NCBI RefSeq assembly: GCF_002234675.1
Contig: NC_019867.2
Location: 631,001 to 695,000, forward strand
DNA: 64,000 nucleotides
Reading direction: 5' to 3'
DNA from: Oryzias latipes
Lineage: Eukaryota > Chordata > Actinopteri > Beloniformes > Adrianichthyidae
How positions within the stretch are numbered: the stretch's first letter is position 1; each line of letters begins with the position of its first letter. Below are positions 1-12,855 of the stretch, piece after piece. The position numbers and the translations under genes are program-made. The notes under the pieces were generated by a model. That model made no database searches. It had not been told where the DNA came from and saw only the letters and a program-made list of their open reading frames with translations.

Positions 1-109
1 CTGGTGTCCATGGATTACATGAAATCTTTCCACCTTTATTCACCTTTGTCATGGTAGGGAGAACACCTCAATGGAAGGGGGGGTCATCTAAGATAGCACA
101 AGGGTTACA
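1..109 (+). mobile_element. MITE with GTAACCCTTG ends, right part only
   Basis: Matches the right part of the full copy at 49,480-49,698, from ctggtgtccatggattacat to the terminal acaagggttac. The left end lies outside the window. It carries no coding sequence. The superfamily is not clear from the ends. Confidence 0.85.
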
Positions 110-285
110 AAATCAGGATTATCAAGAAGAAGGTAAAAAGGTAAATCCGGTCCAGAACGGTTCTTCTGACCAACAGAATGTCTGAGGAACAGCTGTTTGG
201 TTCTCTGTGGGAGTTTGGCTCCATGAAGCCACTTCCTGTTTGGAACGCCAGGGGGGCGGGGTCTAGTTCTCATATACGTCAGTGG
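110..285 (-). repeat. Dispersed repeat family A, copy 1
   Basis: The reverse complement contains ccccgccccc, aaacaggaagtggct, aaacagctgtt and gaagaaccgttctgga, the same order as the copy at 27,355-27,745. The family type is not recognised. Confidence 0.65.
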
Positions 286-1082
286 TTTCAGTGGAGGTCT
301 GCTGTGTCTTTCATCTCATCTCATATCCAGAACCGACTATAAACTTCCAAACTGGTAACCAGATTACCGGCTTGGCCAACCACCTGTTGTTGTCATGGCA
401 ACCCAGAGCTCAACAGATGTCTAAATGTTTTTATCTGCTTTTCTTGAAAGTGTGACATCACTATCAAAAAGATCTAGAAGAAAAGACGACCAACGACTGG
501 ATGCCACTGAAAATTTATTGTGATATCTGATAGTTTACATTAGAGTGAAAACAGACGAGTGACGCGGCTGTCCTAAGACTCAATGCAAAGCCGTGGAGTT
601 CAAGAAAAGCAAATAGAATTCATCTGTAAACTCAGGAGAGAAAGAAAAACAGGCACCACATCCAGCCTTTATAAATACAACATGCGGTAGACCTTAAAGC
701 AAAGTTTCACAGGCCTCAGAACGTTCCCGCCTCCGACAGACGCTCTGCTTTGAAACGGCTCAAGCGTCGCTCGCCGGCGTCACCGGAGACAGAACAGGAA
801 CCGTAAACGTTGTCAGCAGCGAGTTTCTACATCTGTCCTCCGGGCTGCCGGGATCAGTTCAGAAACCACATTCTCCGGGTTTTGGTCAGGCGCCCGCGCT
901 CGCCGGAGCCTGGTTTTTTTCATTTGGTACGCAGTGACACGGTGGCGGCTGTGGCTTCAGCTCTGACGGATCGAACGGGAAAAACATGGAGGAACCGGCG
1001 CCGCCGTGGAGGTCGGTGTGGGCAAACCGGCGTGTAACAGCTTGAACGTCCAGATTTAGTGACCATCGGGAGTCTCATCAAA

Positions 1083-1970
1083 GCCCCTGCAGCCTGCTGA
1101 GGGGTGAAGGCCCCTGCAGCCTGGTGAGGGCCCCTGCAGCCTGGTGAGGGCCCCTGCAGCCTGGTGAGGGCCCCTGCAGCCAGATGAAGGCCCCTGCAGC
1201 CTGCTGAAGGCCCCTGCAGCCAGGTGAGGGCCCCTGCAGCCTGCTGAGGGCCCCTGCAGCCTGCTAAAGGCCCCTGCAGCCAAGTGAAGGCCCCTGCAGC
1301 CAGGTGAGGGCCCCTGCAGCCAGGTGAGGGCCCCTGCAGCCAAGTGAAGGCCCCTGCAGCCAGGTGAGGGCCCCTGCAGCCAGGTGAGGGCCCCTGCAGC
1401 CAGGTGAGGGCCCCTGCAGCCTGCTGAGGGCCCCTGCAGCCAGGTGAAGGCCCCTGCAGCCAGGTGAAGGCCCCTGCAGCCTGGTGAAGGCCCCTGCAGC
1501 CAGGTGAAGGCCCCTGCAGCCTGGTGAAGGCCCCTGCAGCCTGCTGAGGGCCCCTGCAGCCTGCTGAGGGCCCCTGCAGCCTGCTAAAGGCCCCTGCAGC
1601 CAGGTGAAGGCCCCTGCAGCCTGCTATAGGCCCCTGCAGCCAGCTGAGGGCCCCTGCAGCCAGGTGAGGGCCCCTGCAGCCTCCTGAGGGCCCCTGCAGC
1701 CAGGTGAAGGCCCCTGCAGCCAGGTGAAGGCCCCTGCAGCCTGCTAAGGGCCCCTGCAGCCAGGTGAAGGCCCCTGCAGCCTGGTGAGGGCCCCTGCAGC
1801 CAGGTGAGGGCCCCTGCAGCCTCCTGAGGGCCCCTGCAGCCAGGTGAAGGCCCCTGCAGCCAGGTGAAGGCCCCTGCATCCTGCTGAGGGCCCCTGCAGC
1901 CTGCTAAGGGCCCCTGCAGCCAGGTGAAGGCCCCTGCAGCCTGGTGAGGGCCCCTGCAGCCTGGTGAGGC
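1083..1970. repeat. 20-bp minisatellite with a PstI site in each unit
   Basis: About 44 copies of a unit like GGCCCCTGCAGCCAGGTGAA. From about 1,111 to 1,970 the period stays at exactly 20 bases with no indel. Variation is confined to a few positions (CCAGG/CCTGG/CCTGC, GAGG/GAAG). It lies 3' of ypel1 on the minus strand and may be inside the 3' UTR. Open frames on the minus strand across it (repeating Gly-Cys-Arg-Gly) only reflect a unit without stop codons. Confidence 0.97.
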
Positions 1971-3157
1971 TCCCTAGGCTGGTCTGACTCTTTTTGGGGG
2001 ATGGGGGTATCAGAAGGCAAACTCTACAATCATGGTTGTTTGGGTGAAATCCGGCATGCATGTTTGGAGATACAATCAGACATGGACTGCCGGTGTGGTC
2101 AGATACAGTGGACCTTCACCGCGGCCGCGTCACCCCCACCCTGCGGGGGTGAAAGCCCCCCCTGCAACATGATGGGAGATACCAGCTCGCCCTGAAAGTC
2201 TACAAAGATCAGCAGGGCCCCGGGCACCGGCCCCGGGCACCGACCCCGGACCGCCCCCCCCCCCCGCACACACGCTCCGGAAGCTAACAAACCAAAAGGA
2301 GCGCGAAGGATTCAGAGCCGAAAACCGCCACGGAGGAACGCGGGAGGAAACATTCACTGTGAGCGCTCACACACACACGTGCACACACACGTGCACACGC
2401 ACGGAGCTACAGTGAACAAAAGTGCTTCTACTTGGGAAACAAACGTAAGCCGTAGAAATCTGTATAAAACCTTAAATGTGTGACGGAGGCGGCGAGGCGC
2501 CTCTGCCGCCGCCGTACGCACGTCTTCAAGTAGCTAAGAAGGGTTTGCATTGTCTTTGTTTAACCAAAAAAGGTCGTGTGACGTGACTGACCTCGCCGGC
2601 AAAGTAATCAATCACTGCAGCCCCGCCCACCCTCACCTGCGGTCACAGTTCAATCCCTTTAAATACATTTGACCTCCAGTAGAAAATATAACCCTCAGGG
2701 GGCGGAGCTTTAAAGGGGGAGGGGAGACACAACTGTAGTTATGCGCTGCACAACAACCCACAAGAAACGGGGGTGGGGTGGGGGGCATTTGTGTTTTGAA
2801 GAGGCACTGGATCCATTTGGCTTAGAGGTTTCCAACAGACCGCCAAAAAAAACCCAACCTGCTCCCCCCACCCAAAAAACAGTGACCCCTCCTGCACAAG
2901 CCCCTCCCCTCAAACCCAGATGGACCGCAGGCCTCCTCAAAGTGCAAACAAAGCAGTCGTTCAAGTATGCACACACCCCAGATGCATGTACACGCATGTG
3001 CACGACGGCAAAGGTCCCCACGTCATGGATGTGATGATGTCATCATCATGTTCATGTGGACACGGATGTTCTCCTCTGGTGCTTCTGCAAAATGGGGCCA
3101 GCCACAATCGCAATCAGCAAAACACTACAAATACTTCTATATGTATATTTATATCCA

Positions 3158-3206
3158 TAGATATCTATATATATATATATATATGTGTGTGTGTATTTAT
3201 GTATAT
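3158..3206. repeat. (TA)n/(TG)n microsatellite
   Basis: An alternating ta run passes into tgtgtgtg at 3,168-3,194. It lies in the non-coding region 3' of ypel1. Confidence 0.8.
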
Positions 3207-3645
3207 ATGTCTGTATAAAGCCATCTCTTTCAAACGATGAGTATTGGTGCAGAAAGGAACCAAAGGAAGATAAAACCCCCAAAACTCATCGACCCCACCC
3301 CTAATAAATGAAAACATTTCTGCTACATTACAATAGACCCCCCCTCTCAACCCCCCCATCACTGGTTAGCAGAGAGAAGCTTAACCAGTAACATCTGAGA
3401 CCACACCCCCAAACACCAGCAGAAAGCTCTAAACCCCCCCCCCCCCCCACACTCAGATGGTCGGGGGGGGTGTCAGAGTGCTCCTCAGCTGCTGGGCTCC
3501 CCTCTCAAACGCTCTGACCGTCTCCACCATGAGAACGTAGGGGTGTGCACGTGAAGGAGGGGGGTGTGCAGGTTCATGGCTGTCCTCATCATGAACCTGG
3601 AAAGTGTGGGTGGGGGTGTACAGTTCCACAAACTGGAAGTGGGCG

Positions 3646-3648
3646 TCA
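3646..3648 (-). other. ypel1 stop codon; 3' flank 286-3,645
   Basis: TGA of ypel1. The 3.6 kb beyond it contains no convincing coding sequence. It holds the 20-bp minisatellite, a GC-rich patch near 2,200-2,270, CA/TA microsatellites (2,365-2,400 and 3,158-3,206) and a C15 run (3,434-3,448). A minus-strand AATAAA at 519-514 is a possible polyadenylation signal, which would make a 3.1-kb 3' UTR. This is only a suggestion. Confidence 0.5.
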
Positions 3649-6600
3649 CTCCCAGCCGTTGTCCTTGATCATGTGAGCCAGCTCGATGATGAACTTCCCC
3701 TCCTTGTACTTCTGACTGCTCTCAAAGGCGTGCTCCTGGGGGGGCAGAGACCCGGGTCAGCATCACCCCACACAACAGACACCCCCCTTACCTCAACCAA
3801 CCCCCCCAGATCACGTGACCAGGACTCTTGTCATCAAATACAGCTTTAGATTCTCCTGAAGAGGATTCACAGATAGTATTCGTTTACGCTAACAACCTTA
3901 CACTAACCTATTCACGCTAACGGCCTCGCGCTAACGAGTTAGCCTGAACGCTAACTCGCCGGGTTCACACTAACGCTCTCGCGCTAATGCGTTCAGGCTA
4001 ATGCGTTCACACTAATGCGTTCAGGCTAATGCCCTCGCGCTAATGCGTTCAGGCTAATGTGTTTACACTAACGCGTTCACACTAACGCCCTCGCACTAAT
4101 GCGTTCAGGCTAATGCGTTCACACTAATGTGTTCAGGTTAATGCCCTCGCGCTAACGCGTTCAGACTAACGCGTTCACACTAACGCCCTCGCACTAATGC
4201 GTTCAGGCTAATGCGTTCACACTAATGCATTTACATTAATGCCCTTGCGCTAACGCGTTCAGGCTAATGGGTTTACACTAATGCCCTCGCGCTAACGCGT
4301 TCAAGCTAACGCGTTCACACTAACGCCCTCGCGCTAATGCGTTCAGGCTAATGTGTTTACACTAACGCGTTCACACTAACGCCCTCGCGCTAACGCGTTC
4401 AGGCTAATGTGTTTGAACTAACACGTTCACACTAACGCCCTCGCGCTAACGCTTTCAGGCTAATGTGTTTACACTAACGCGTTCAGGCTAATGCGTTCAC
4501 ACTAATGCGTTTAGATTAATGCCCTCGCGCTAACGCGTTCAGGCTAACGCGTTCACACTAACGCCCCTCGCACTAACGCGTTCAGGCTAATGCGTTCACA
4601 CTAATGCGTTTAGATTAATGCCCTCGCGCTAATGAGTTCAGGCTAATGGGTTTACACTAATGCCCTCGCGCTAACGCGTTCAGGCTAACGCGTTCACATT
4701 AACGCCCTCGCACTAATGCGTTCAGGCTAATGCGTTCACAATAATGCGTTTACATTAAAGCCCTTGCGCTAACGCGTTCAGGCTAATGGGTTTACACTAA
4801 TGCCCTCGCGCTAACGCGTTCAGGCTAACGCATTCACACTAACGCCCTCGCACTAATGCGTTCAGGCTAATGCGTTCACACTAATGCGTTTACATTAATG
4901 CCCTTGCGCTAACGCGTTCAGGCTAATGGGTTTACACTAATGCCCTCGCGCTAACGCGTTCAAGCTAACGCGTTCACACTAACGCCCTCGCGCAAACGCG
5001 TTCAGGCTAATGTGTTTACACTAACGCGTTCACACTAACGCCCTCGCGCTAATGCGTTCAGGCTAATGCGTTCACACTAATGCGTTCAGGCTAATGCCCT
5101 CGCGCTAATGCGTTCAGGCTAATGCGTTCACAGTAATGCGTTCAGGCTAATGCCCTCGCGCTAACGCGTTCAGGCTAACGCGTTCACACTAACGCCCCTC
5201 GCACTAACGCGTTCAGGCTAATGCGTTCACACTAATGCGTTTAGATTAATGCCCTCGCGCTAATGCATTCAGGCTAATGGGTTTACACTAATGCCCTCGC
5301 GCTAACGCGTTCAGGCTAACGCCCTCGCACTAATGCGTTCAGGCTAATGCGTTCACACTAATGCGTTTACATTAATGCCCTTGCGCTAACGCGTTCAGGC
5401 TAATGGGTTTACACTAATGCTCTCGCGCTAACGCGTTCAGGGTAACGCGTTCACACTAACGCCCTCGCACTAATGCGTTCAGGCTAATGCGTTCACACTA
5501 ATGCGTTTACATTAATGTCCTTGCGCTAACGCGTTCAGGCTAATGGGTTTACACTAATGCCCTCGCGCTAACGCGTTCAAGCTAACGCGTTCACACTAAC
5601 GCCCTCGCGCTAATGCGTTCAGGCTAATGCGTTCACACTAACGCCCTCGCGCTAATGCGTTCAGGCTAATGCGTTCACACTAATGCGTTCAGGCTAATGC
5701 CCTCGCGCTAATGCGTTCAGGCTAATGCGTTCACACTAATGCGTTTACATTAATGCCCTTGCGCTAACGCGTTCAGGCTAATGGGTTTACACTAATGCTC
5801 TCGCGCTAACGCGTTCAGGCTAACGCGTTCACACTAACGCCCTCGCACTAATGCGTTCAGGCTAATGGGTTTACACTAATGCCCTCGCGCTAACGCGTTC
5901 AGGCTAACGCGTTCACAATAACGCCCTCGCACTAATGCGTTCAGGCTAATGCGTTCACACTAATGCGTTTACATTAATGCCCTTGCGCTAACGCGTTCAG
6001 GCTAATGGGTTTACACTAATGCCCTCGCGCTAACGCGTTCAGGCTAACGCGTTCACACTAACGCCCTCGCACTTATGCATTCAGGCTAATGCGTTCACAC
6101 TAATGCGTTTACATTAATGCCCTTGCGCTAACGCGTTCAGGCTAATGGGTTTACACTAATGCCCTCGCGCTAACGCGTTCAAGCTAACGCGTTCACACTA
6201 ATGCGTTCAGGCTAATGCGTTCAGGCTAATGTGTTTACACTAACGCGTTCACACTAACGCCCTCGCGCTAATGCGTTCAGGCTAATGCGTTCACACTAAT
6301 GCGTTCAGGCTAATGCCCTCGCGCTAATGCGTTCAGGCTAATGCGTTCACACTAATGCATTTACATTAATGCCCTTGCGCTAACGCGTTCAGGCTAATGG
6401 GTTTACACTAATGCCCTCGCGCTAACGCGTTCAAGCTAACGCGTTCACACTAACGCCCTCGCGCTAATGCGTTCAGGCTAATGTGTTTACACTAACGCGT
6501 TCACACTAACGCCCTCGCGCTAACGCGTTCAGGCTAATGTGTTTACACTAACACGTTCACACTAACGCCCTCGCGCTAACGCTTTCAGGCTAATGTGTTT

Positions 6601-9600
6601 ACACTAACGCGTTCAGGCTAATGCGTTCACAATAATGCGTTTACATTAATGCCCTTGCGCTAACGCGTTCAGGCTAATGGGTTTACACTAATGCCCTCGC
6701 GCTAACGCGTTCAGGCTAATGCGTTCACACTAATGCGTTTAGATTAATGCCCTCGCGCTAATGCATTCAGGCTAATGGGTTTACACTAATGCCCTCGCGC
6801 TAACGCGTTCAGGCTAACGCCCTCGCACTAATGCGTTCAGGCTAATGCGTTCACACTAATGCGTTTACATTAATGCCCTTGCGCTAACGCGTTCAGGCTA
6901 ATGGGTTTACACTAATGCTCTCGCGCTAACGCGTTCAGGCTAACGCGTTCACACTAACGCCCTCGCACTAATGCGTTCAGGCTAATGCGTTCACACTAAT
7001 GCGTTTACATTAATGTCCTTGCGCTAACGCGTTCAGGCTAATGGGTTTACACTAATGCCCTCGCGCTAACGCGTTCAAGCTAACGCGTTCACACTAACGC
7101 CCTCGCGCTAATGCGTTCAGGCTAATGCGTTCACACTAATGCGTTCAGGCTAATGCCCTCGCGCTAATGCGTTCAGGCTAATGTGTTTACACTAACGCGT
7201 TCACACTAACGCTCTCGCGCTAATGCGTTCAGGCTAATGCGTTCACACTAATGCGTTCAGGCTAATGCCCTCGCGCTAATGCGTTCAGGCTAATGTGTTT
7301 ACACTAACGCGTTCACACTAACGCCCTCGCACTAATGCGTTCAGGCTAATGCGTTCACACTAATGTGTTCAGGTTAATGCCCTCGCGCTAACGCGTTCAG
7401 ACTAACGCGTTCACACTAACGCCCTCGCACTAATGCGTTCAGGCTAATGCGTTCACACTAATGCATTTACATTAATGCCCTTGCGCTAACGCGTTCAGGC
7501 TAATGCGTTCACAATAATGCGTTTACATTAAAGCCCTTGCGCTAACGCGTTCAGGCTAATGGGTTTACACTAATGCCCTCGCGCTAACGCGTTCAGGCTA
7601 ACGCATTCACACTAACGCCCTCGCGCTAATGCGTTCAGGCTAATGCGTTCACACTAATGCGTTTACATTAATGCCCTTGCGCTAACGCGTTCAGGCTAAT
7701 GGGTTTACACTAATGCCCTCGCGCTAACGCGTTCAAGCTAACGCGTTCACACTAACGCCCTCGCGCTAACGCATTCAGGCTAATGTGTTTACACTAACGC
7801 GTTCACACTAACGCCCTCGCGCTAATGCGTTCAGGCTAATGCGTTCACACTAATGCGTTCAGGCTAATGCCCTCGCGCTAATGCGTTCAGGCTAATGCGT
7901 TCACAGTAATGCGTTCAGGCTAATGCCCTCGCGCTAAAGCGTTCAGGCTAACGCGTTCACACTAACGCCCCTCGCACTAACGCGTTCAGGCTAATGCGTT
8001 CACACTAATGCGTTTAGATTAATGCCCTCGCGCTTATGCATTCAGGCTAATGGGTTTACACTAATGCCCTCGCGCTAACGCGTTCAGGCTAACGCCCTCG
8101 CACTAATGCGTTCAGGCTAATGCGTTCACACTAATGCGTTTACATTAATGCCCTTGCGCTAACGCGTTCAGGCTAATGGGTTTACACTAATGCTCTCGCG
8201 CTAACGCGTTCAGGCTAACGCGTTCACACTAACGCCCTCGCACTAATGCGTTCAGGCTAATGCGTTCACACTAATGCGTTTACATTAATGTCCTTGCGCT
8301 AACGCGTTCAGGCTAATGGGTTTACACTAATGCCCTCGCGCTAACGCGTTCAAGCTAACGCGTTCACACTAACGCCCTCGCGCTAATGCGTTCAGGCTAA
8401 TGCGTTCACACTAATGCGTTCAGGCTAATGCCCTCGCGCTAATGCGTTCAGGCTAATGTGTTTACACTAACGCGTTCACACTAACGCCCTCGCGCTAATG
8501 CGTTCAGGCTAATGCGTTCAGGCTAATGCCCTCGCGCTAATGCGTTCAGGCTAATGTGTTTACACTAACGCGTTCACACTAACGCCCTCGCACTAATGCG
8601 TTCAGGCTAATGCGTTCACACTAATGTGTTCAGGCTAATGCCCTCGCGCTAACGCGTTCAGGCTAATGCGTTTACACTAATGCGTTCACACTAACGCCCT
8701 CGCGCTAACGCGTTCAGGCTAATGTGTTTACACTAACGCGTTCACACTAACGCCCTCGCGCTAATACGTACACAGTGTTTCTTTCTACAATCAAAGATGT
8801 TACGTAAGCAATGCCTGACAACTCGTCCAGTAATTTCTTAACGTCGCTTGCGCCTCGTCGGGCGTCATCGTTTGCGTAGAATGATGATATAAAGAACTGT
8901 TGAGTCATGCCGAACTGTTGCTTTAGTCAAACAAATCGGATGTTTTTCAGGAGAATTTTTTTATGAACTACAAACTCAGGAAAAAGAATCAGAAACTGTC
9001 CTTCAAGTTATAGATTGACCAATCAGATGCCTCCAGAAGTATTTCCCCAAACGTCTACACTGTACTCTAAATATATTGGTATTATGGATGAATATATTGG
9101 TCAAGGTCCTTCTTTTAACTTTTTTCAACCGACTGCACTACCAAACCATCCAAAACATGAACATAATGGCCAAAAGTGCGTTGGGATCCTGCGGTGAACA
9201 GTTCTACGCGTGAGCAGACACCGTGATCCGTGTGGAAGGACCGTGTTCTGCAGGGAAACTCACGTATTTCCAGCCCAGCGTGGTTTTACAGTTTTCACAG
9301 TAGATGTCAGCCACGGCGTGCAGACCTGTGAGGAGAACCCGCTCCTCCGCCGGACCGCAGCCCACATTCACCCTGCAGGAAGACCAGATGGTTCAGGTCA
9401 GCATGGGGTCTCAACAGACTCTCCTCCATGCAGTTCTGGTTCTCTGGGACTCTGGATGATGATCTTCAGGAAATATTTCTCAGAGGTCGGATCCGGACTC
9501 TGTCCCCGAATGTTCGGACGCCTGTCTCCACATTTTCAGGTTTCAACATTTTATGGATTTCTGCTCATCAGTTCTCCAGATTTTCACTTTGTTCTTGGAC

Positions 9601-12102
9601 TTTTTTAGGTTTAGCTTTTGATCATTTAAAGAAGTTATTTCTTAAAATATTCACTTTATTTTCTGAAATCTTTATTTATTGTTGAAATTCTGAAATGATT
9701 TCCAAATGTATTTTTGTCAAATCTGTTTAACAGTTTTCAACATTCTGATTCTTCATGTTTTAGGATTTGTCCTCTAAAGATTGACTTTTCACACAGTTCT
9801 GGATCTGCCCGCCGCCCCCAGACTTACACAGAGTTGAACAGGTAAGCTCGACCTTGGCTGCCTTGGAACGACTGCAAGAGAGAGAGAGAGAGCATGAAGC
9901 TGCAGCCATGTGAGCAGACGCTGCACCACAGCAGACAGAATTCAATCCCACGTGTCCGGTTCCTACACCGACTGTTGCCCTGAAGACCCAAACCCGCCTT
10001 CTGAACTGGACCTCAGACCCTCGTCTCGCCAGACCAGGTCTCATCCTCAGGAGACTTAAAGAGCAGACGTCCAACCCCCAGGTGCTGGGGGGTTCGGTTG
10101 TTCTGTGATGAGGAACCGAACCCCCAGAACCCGGTCTCAGCAAAGTCAGAAGCTCAAAAACGTCCATTTTGGACCAAATCAAAGAGTCGGTCTGAAGTTG
10201 GAGTTTCGGTCTGTTTTCTGGCGCGGCGGTTGGACGGCGTTCTGGTCATCAGGTGATGGAACGGATGACTTTGAGTTGTCTACAAAGATCGGGTTAAAGG
10301 TCAGAAGCTGAAGCTTCCAGCAGCTTTTCACCCCCCCATGATCCACGCGGCGCTCCGTGACGGCGACTTTTCCTCCGTCCGCCATCGGGGGGCTGGCTGG
10401 ATGCTGAGGCCGCTCGCCTTCCTTCTGTCTTCGGGTTAATCCTCTGCTTCGGGCCGCTCCATCTGCACGCAGCCCCGCCTCCTGGCTCGCCGTGGACACT
10501 CAGCACCGCGGGTGGGGGGGCTGACCTGCAGTGAGTGTGGTTGGAAGCTCGGTCGTCCCAGAAGGAGCGGTGAGAAAGTCCGACACTGCGAGCGGCCTTG
10601 GCAGCAGTCAGTGGAAAGACGGCGGTGTCATCTTCTTCTAAGTAACATAATCAGCTTAGGAGGTTGATGCTGAGAACCGCCGCTCGCCGCTCGCCGCCCA
10701 CCGCCGGCGAGCCAGATAGGAAGCAACAGGAAGAAGCTTTTTTAGGGCTCGCTGCGGCATAAAGGTCGCCGCAAAAACCCAAAACATCTGAAGACGCTGC
10801 GTTCATGGTTCTGCAGCAAACGCAGACCAGGAGGTCCACAAATGTCACCGCAGTGAAGCCTTCAGGAGAACCAGAACCAGAACTCCACTGAGGCCCGGAT
10901 GGATGCAAGAACCCTTCCAGAGACGTCGGTCTAGACTTCCTCTGCAGTTGGGGGGGGGGGGGGGGGGGGGTGAAGACTGCAGCCAGTTCAGTTCCAGAGA
11001 TCACCACTAGAGGGCTGGTTGCACCTCCAGTCTCCATTCAGTCCAACCAGAACTGTTCAACTTTTGGAAAAAATATACAAAAAAACTTTTAATCTTATCA
11101 AAAATATCCGTCTCTGTTCCACAAAAATGCATTTTAGACGGTTAACCTGAGACTGATTCTAGAAAAAAGATCCCAGATTTCTGTGTTTCCATGGAAACAC
11201 ACCTCCCTCTGCACAAACAGGTCTGCTGTCTTCCTGTCCGTGTTCTGGAACATCATGTCTGTCAGATCCACATTTCTGCCGCGTGGGAAACTCAGACCTT
11301 CTGACGAGCAGCTTGAGGCTCCGTGGAGCTACAGGTTTCCCAGCATTCCTGCTGCAGTGACAGCGAACGCATCACAAGTCCCATTAGACAAAGACCTGAC
11401 CTTTGACATGACCTTTGACATGACCTTTGAGGAAGAATCTCCTCGCTGAGGTGGAGAAGCTGCTGGACCACAAACAAAGGCTGGAAGAAGCTGAGCTTCA
11501 GCACATTTGATCGTCATGGAGGAAAAGACTTCAGACCTCAAACACCAAGCTGTGCACCAAGTCCTGACTCTGTAATGACTCCTGACTCGTTGACGAGTCC
11601 TGACTCTGTAATGACTGGGGACACAGAAAACTGGAGCTGCTTCCAGCAGGAATCTGATCGTAAAGGACCTTCCTGTTTCCCGTTTGAGGACTTGGGCTCA
11701 TCCGGGTCGTGTTGGGGGCTCACAGAACCGGCTTGTTCTGGTGTCACTGTAGGGTTCGGACCCTGAGCGCACGGTGGCGGCGGCGGCCGTCACACTGACC
11801 TACATTGGCTTGTTTTGCTCCATCACGCTTGTCTTTGGAGCCCGGGCTCAGCTGATGGGGGTATTTTTAGACCTTTTTCACCTCCCAAACGGGGCAGCAG
11901 AGCTTTAACCCCCACCCCCACCCTACATGCAAATCCAGACTTCTTGGAAAGCTGGAAGAACCGGCGGAGCGGAGCGGCGGCGTACCTTTGAGATGAGCTC
12001 GTCGTGGTTGGCCAGGTGCGCCCGGCAGTGGATGCAGCTGTAGGTGCGGTGGCAGGACGGCAGGTACGCCTGGAAGGTCTTGGACTTGGTCATCTTTACC
12101 AT
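3646..12102 (-). CDS. ypel1: Yippee-like protein 1, four coding exons
   Basis: Coding exons in transcript order are 12,102-11,986, 9,871-9,828, 9,372-9,264 and 3,735-3,646. All have GT/AG junctions with compatible phases and give 119 codons plus TGA, the usual length of YPEL1/2. The protein starts [15 protein letters not shown]. It carries the yippee zinc-binding pattern C23-x2-C26 and C79-x2-C82, with 52 residues between the pairs, and ends in [13 protein letters not shown] proteins are small, extremely conserved nuclear/centrosome-associated proteins whose biochemical role is poorly known. The choice of ypel1 over the near-identical ypel2 rests on the mapk1 neighbour, as I recall it from human chromosome 22. 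The start is the first Met of the conserved N-terminus; the reading frame stays open upstream to 12,255 without resembling YPEL. The last intron (3,736-9,263) is filled by a 4.9-kb satellite. Non-coding 5' exons were not located. Confidence 0.95.
3885..8765. repeat. 4.9-kb CpG-rich satellite of 14-bp units with higher-order structure
   Basis: About 348 tandem 14-bp monomers of three main kinds: taatgcgttcaggc, taacgcgttcacac and taacgccctcgcgc, plus variants such as taatgggtttacac. Ten monomers form a 140-bp higher-order unit; successive ttaatgcccttgcgc-type landmarks are often 140 bases apart (near 4,750/4,890, 5,370/5,510, 6,870/7,010 and 8,143/8,283). Blocks of roughly 1.3-1.5 kb are themselves repeated: the tttagattaatgccc landmark recurs at about 5,240, 6,738 and 8,013. 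The array occupies most of the last intron of ypel1 and has no open frame. Confidence 0.97.
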
Positions 12103-12855
12103 GTCAGTGGGGCGGGGCTCCTCGCAGGCGTCAGGGCTGGCACTGGAAGAGTTGCAGCTCTGCTGGACTTGCTGACAGAAGAAACACTGGAAGATGCAGG
12201 CAAAAGCCGTCGTTGTTGTGGAGTGGGTGTGTGGGACGCTCCACACAGACGCCACAGGAGAAAATCAAGCCTGCAAGAGAGGGGGGGCACAGAGGTGAGA
12301 GGCGTGCGTCCTATTTATAGACCCCATGGGCATGACTGCACTTCCCGTCTGAGCGCAGTCATGACAATCGTCTCTCAGGTAAGCGTTTGCGGCCCATCCG
12401 CGGCGCCGCCTAAACCCAAACCCACTTGGTACCGGACAGTCTGACCCTAACAGACACATGTCATCCATGCGGGGGCCTGCAGGTCAACATGTGTCCGGGG
12501 CGGGAAAACCGCGGCGGTTCAATCAAACCAGCGCCACGTCTTCATGTCCAGGTCAGATAAACGCGTGGATCCAGAACACTGGTCTGTTTAACAACACTGT
12601 AACCACGGCAACGGCCCATGTCCGTTTTCTGACCGTCCAAGACTGTGATTCTCGTGATTGTAGGAGAGCTGTTACTGGGTTTAGGAGACTCATGACCTCT
12701 GACCTCTGAACAGTCAAAGGAGCTTCATGTTGGGGGGGGGGGGGGGGGGGGGGGGGGCATGACTTTTTACTGTAACGCTGTATCTTAAGGCATCAAATGC
12801 TTTTCAAGATTTAATTTGTTCCATGTTCAATACCTCCTCTGGTTCAACTGACGGC

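Noticed and set aside
920-2061. Minus-strand open frames of 95-319 codons
   Set aside because: They run through the 20-bp minisatellite and only repeat its translation; no splice context or domain.
3885-8765. CRISPR-like or telomeric repeat array
   Set aside because: Units are contiguous with no spacers, the genome is eukaryotic, and the reverse-complement ttag motif is embedded in a 14-bp unit rather than being TTAGGG.
12103-12255. Upstream extension of the ypel1 protein
   Set aside because: The frame is open, but the sequence before MVKMTKSK is not YPEL-like and contains AG acceptor candidates, so it is taken as intron or 5' UTR.
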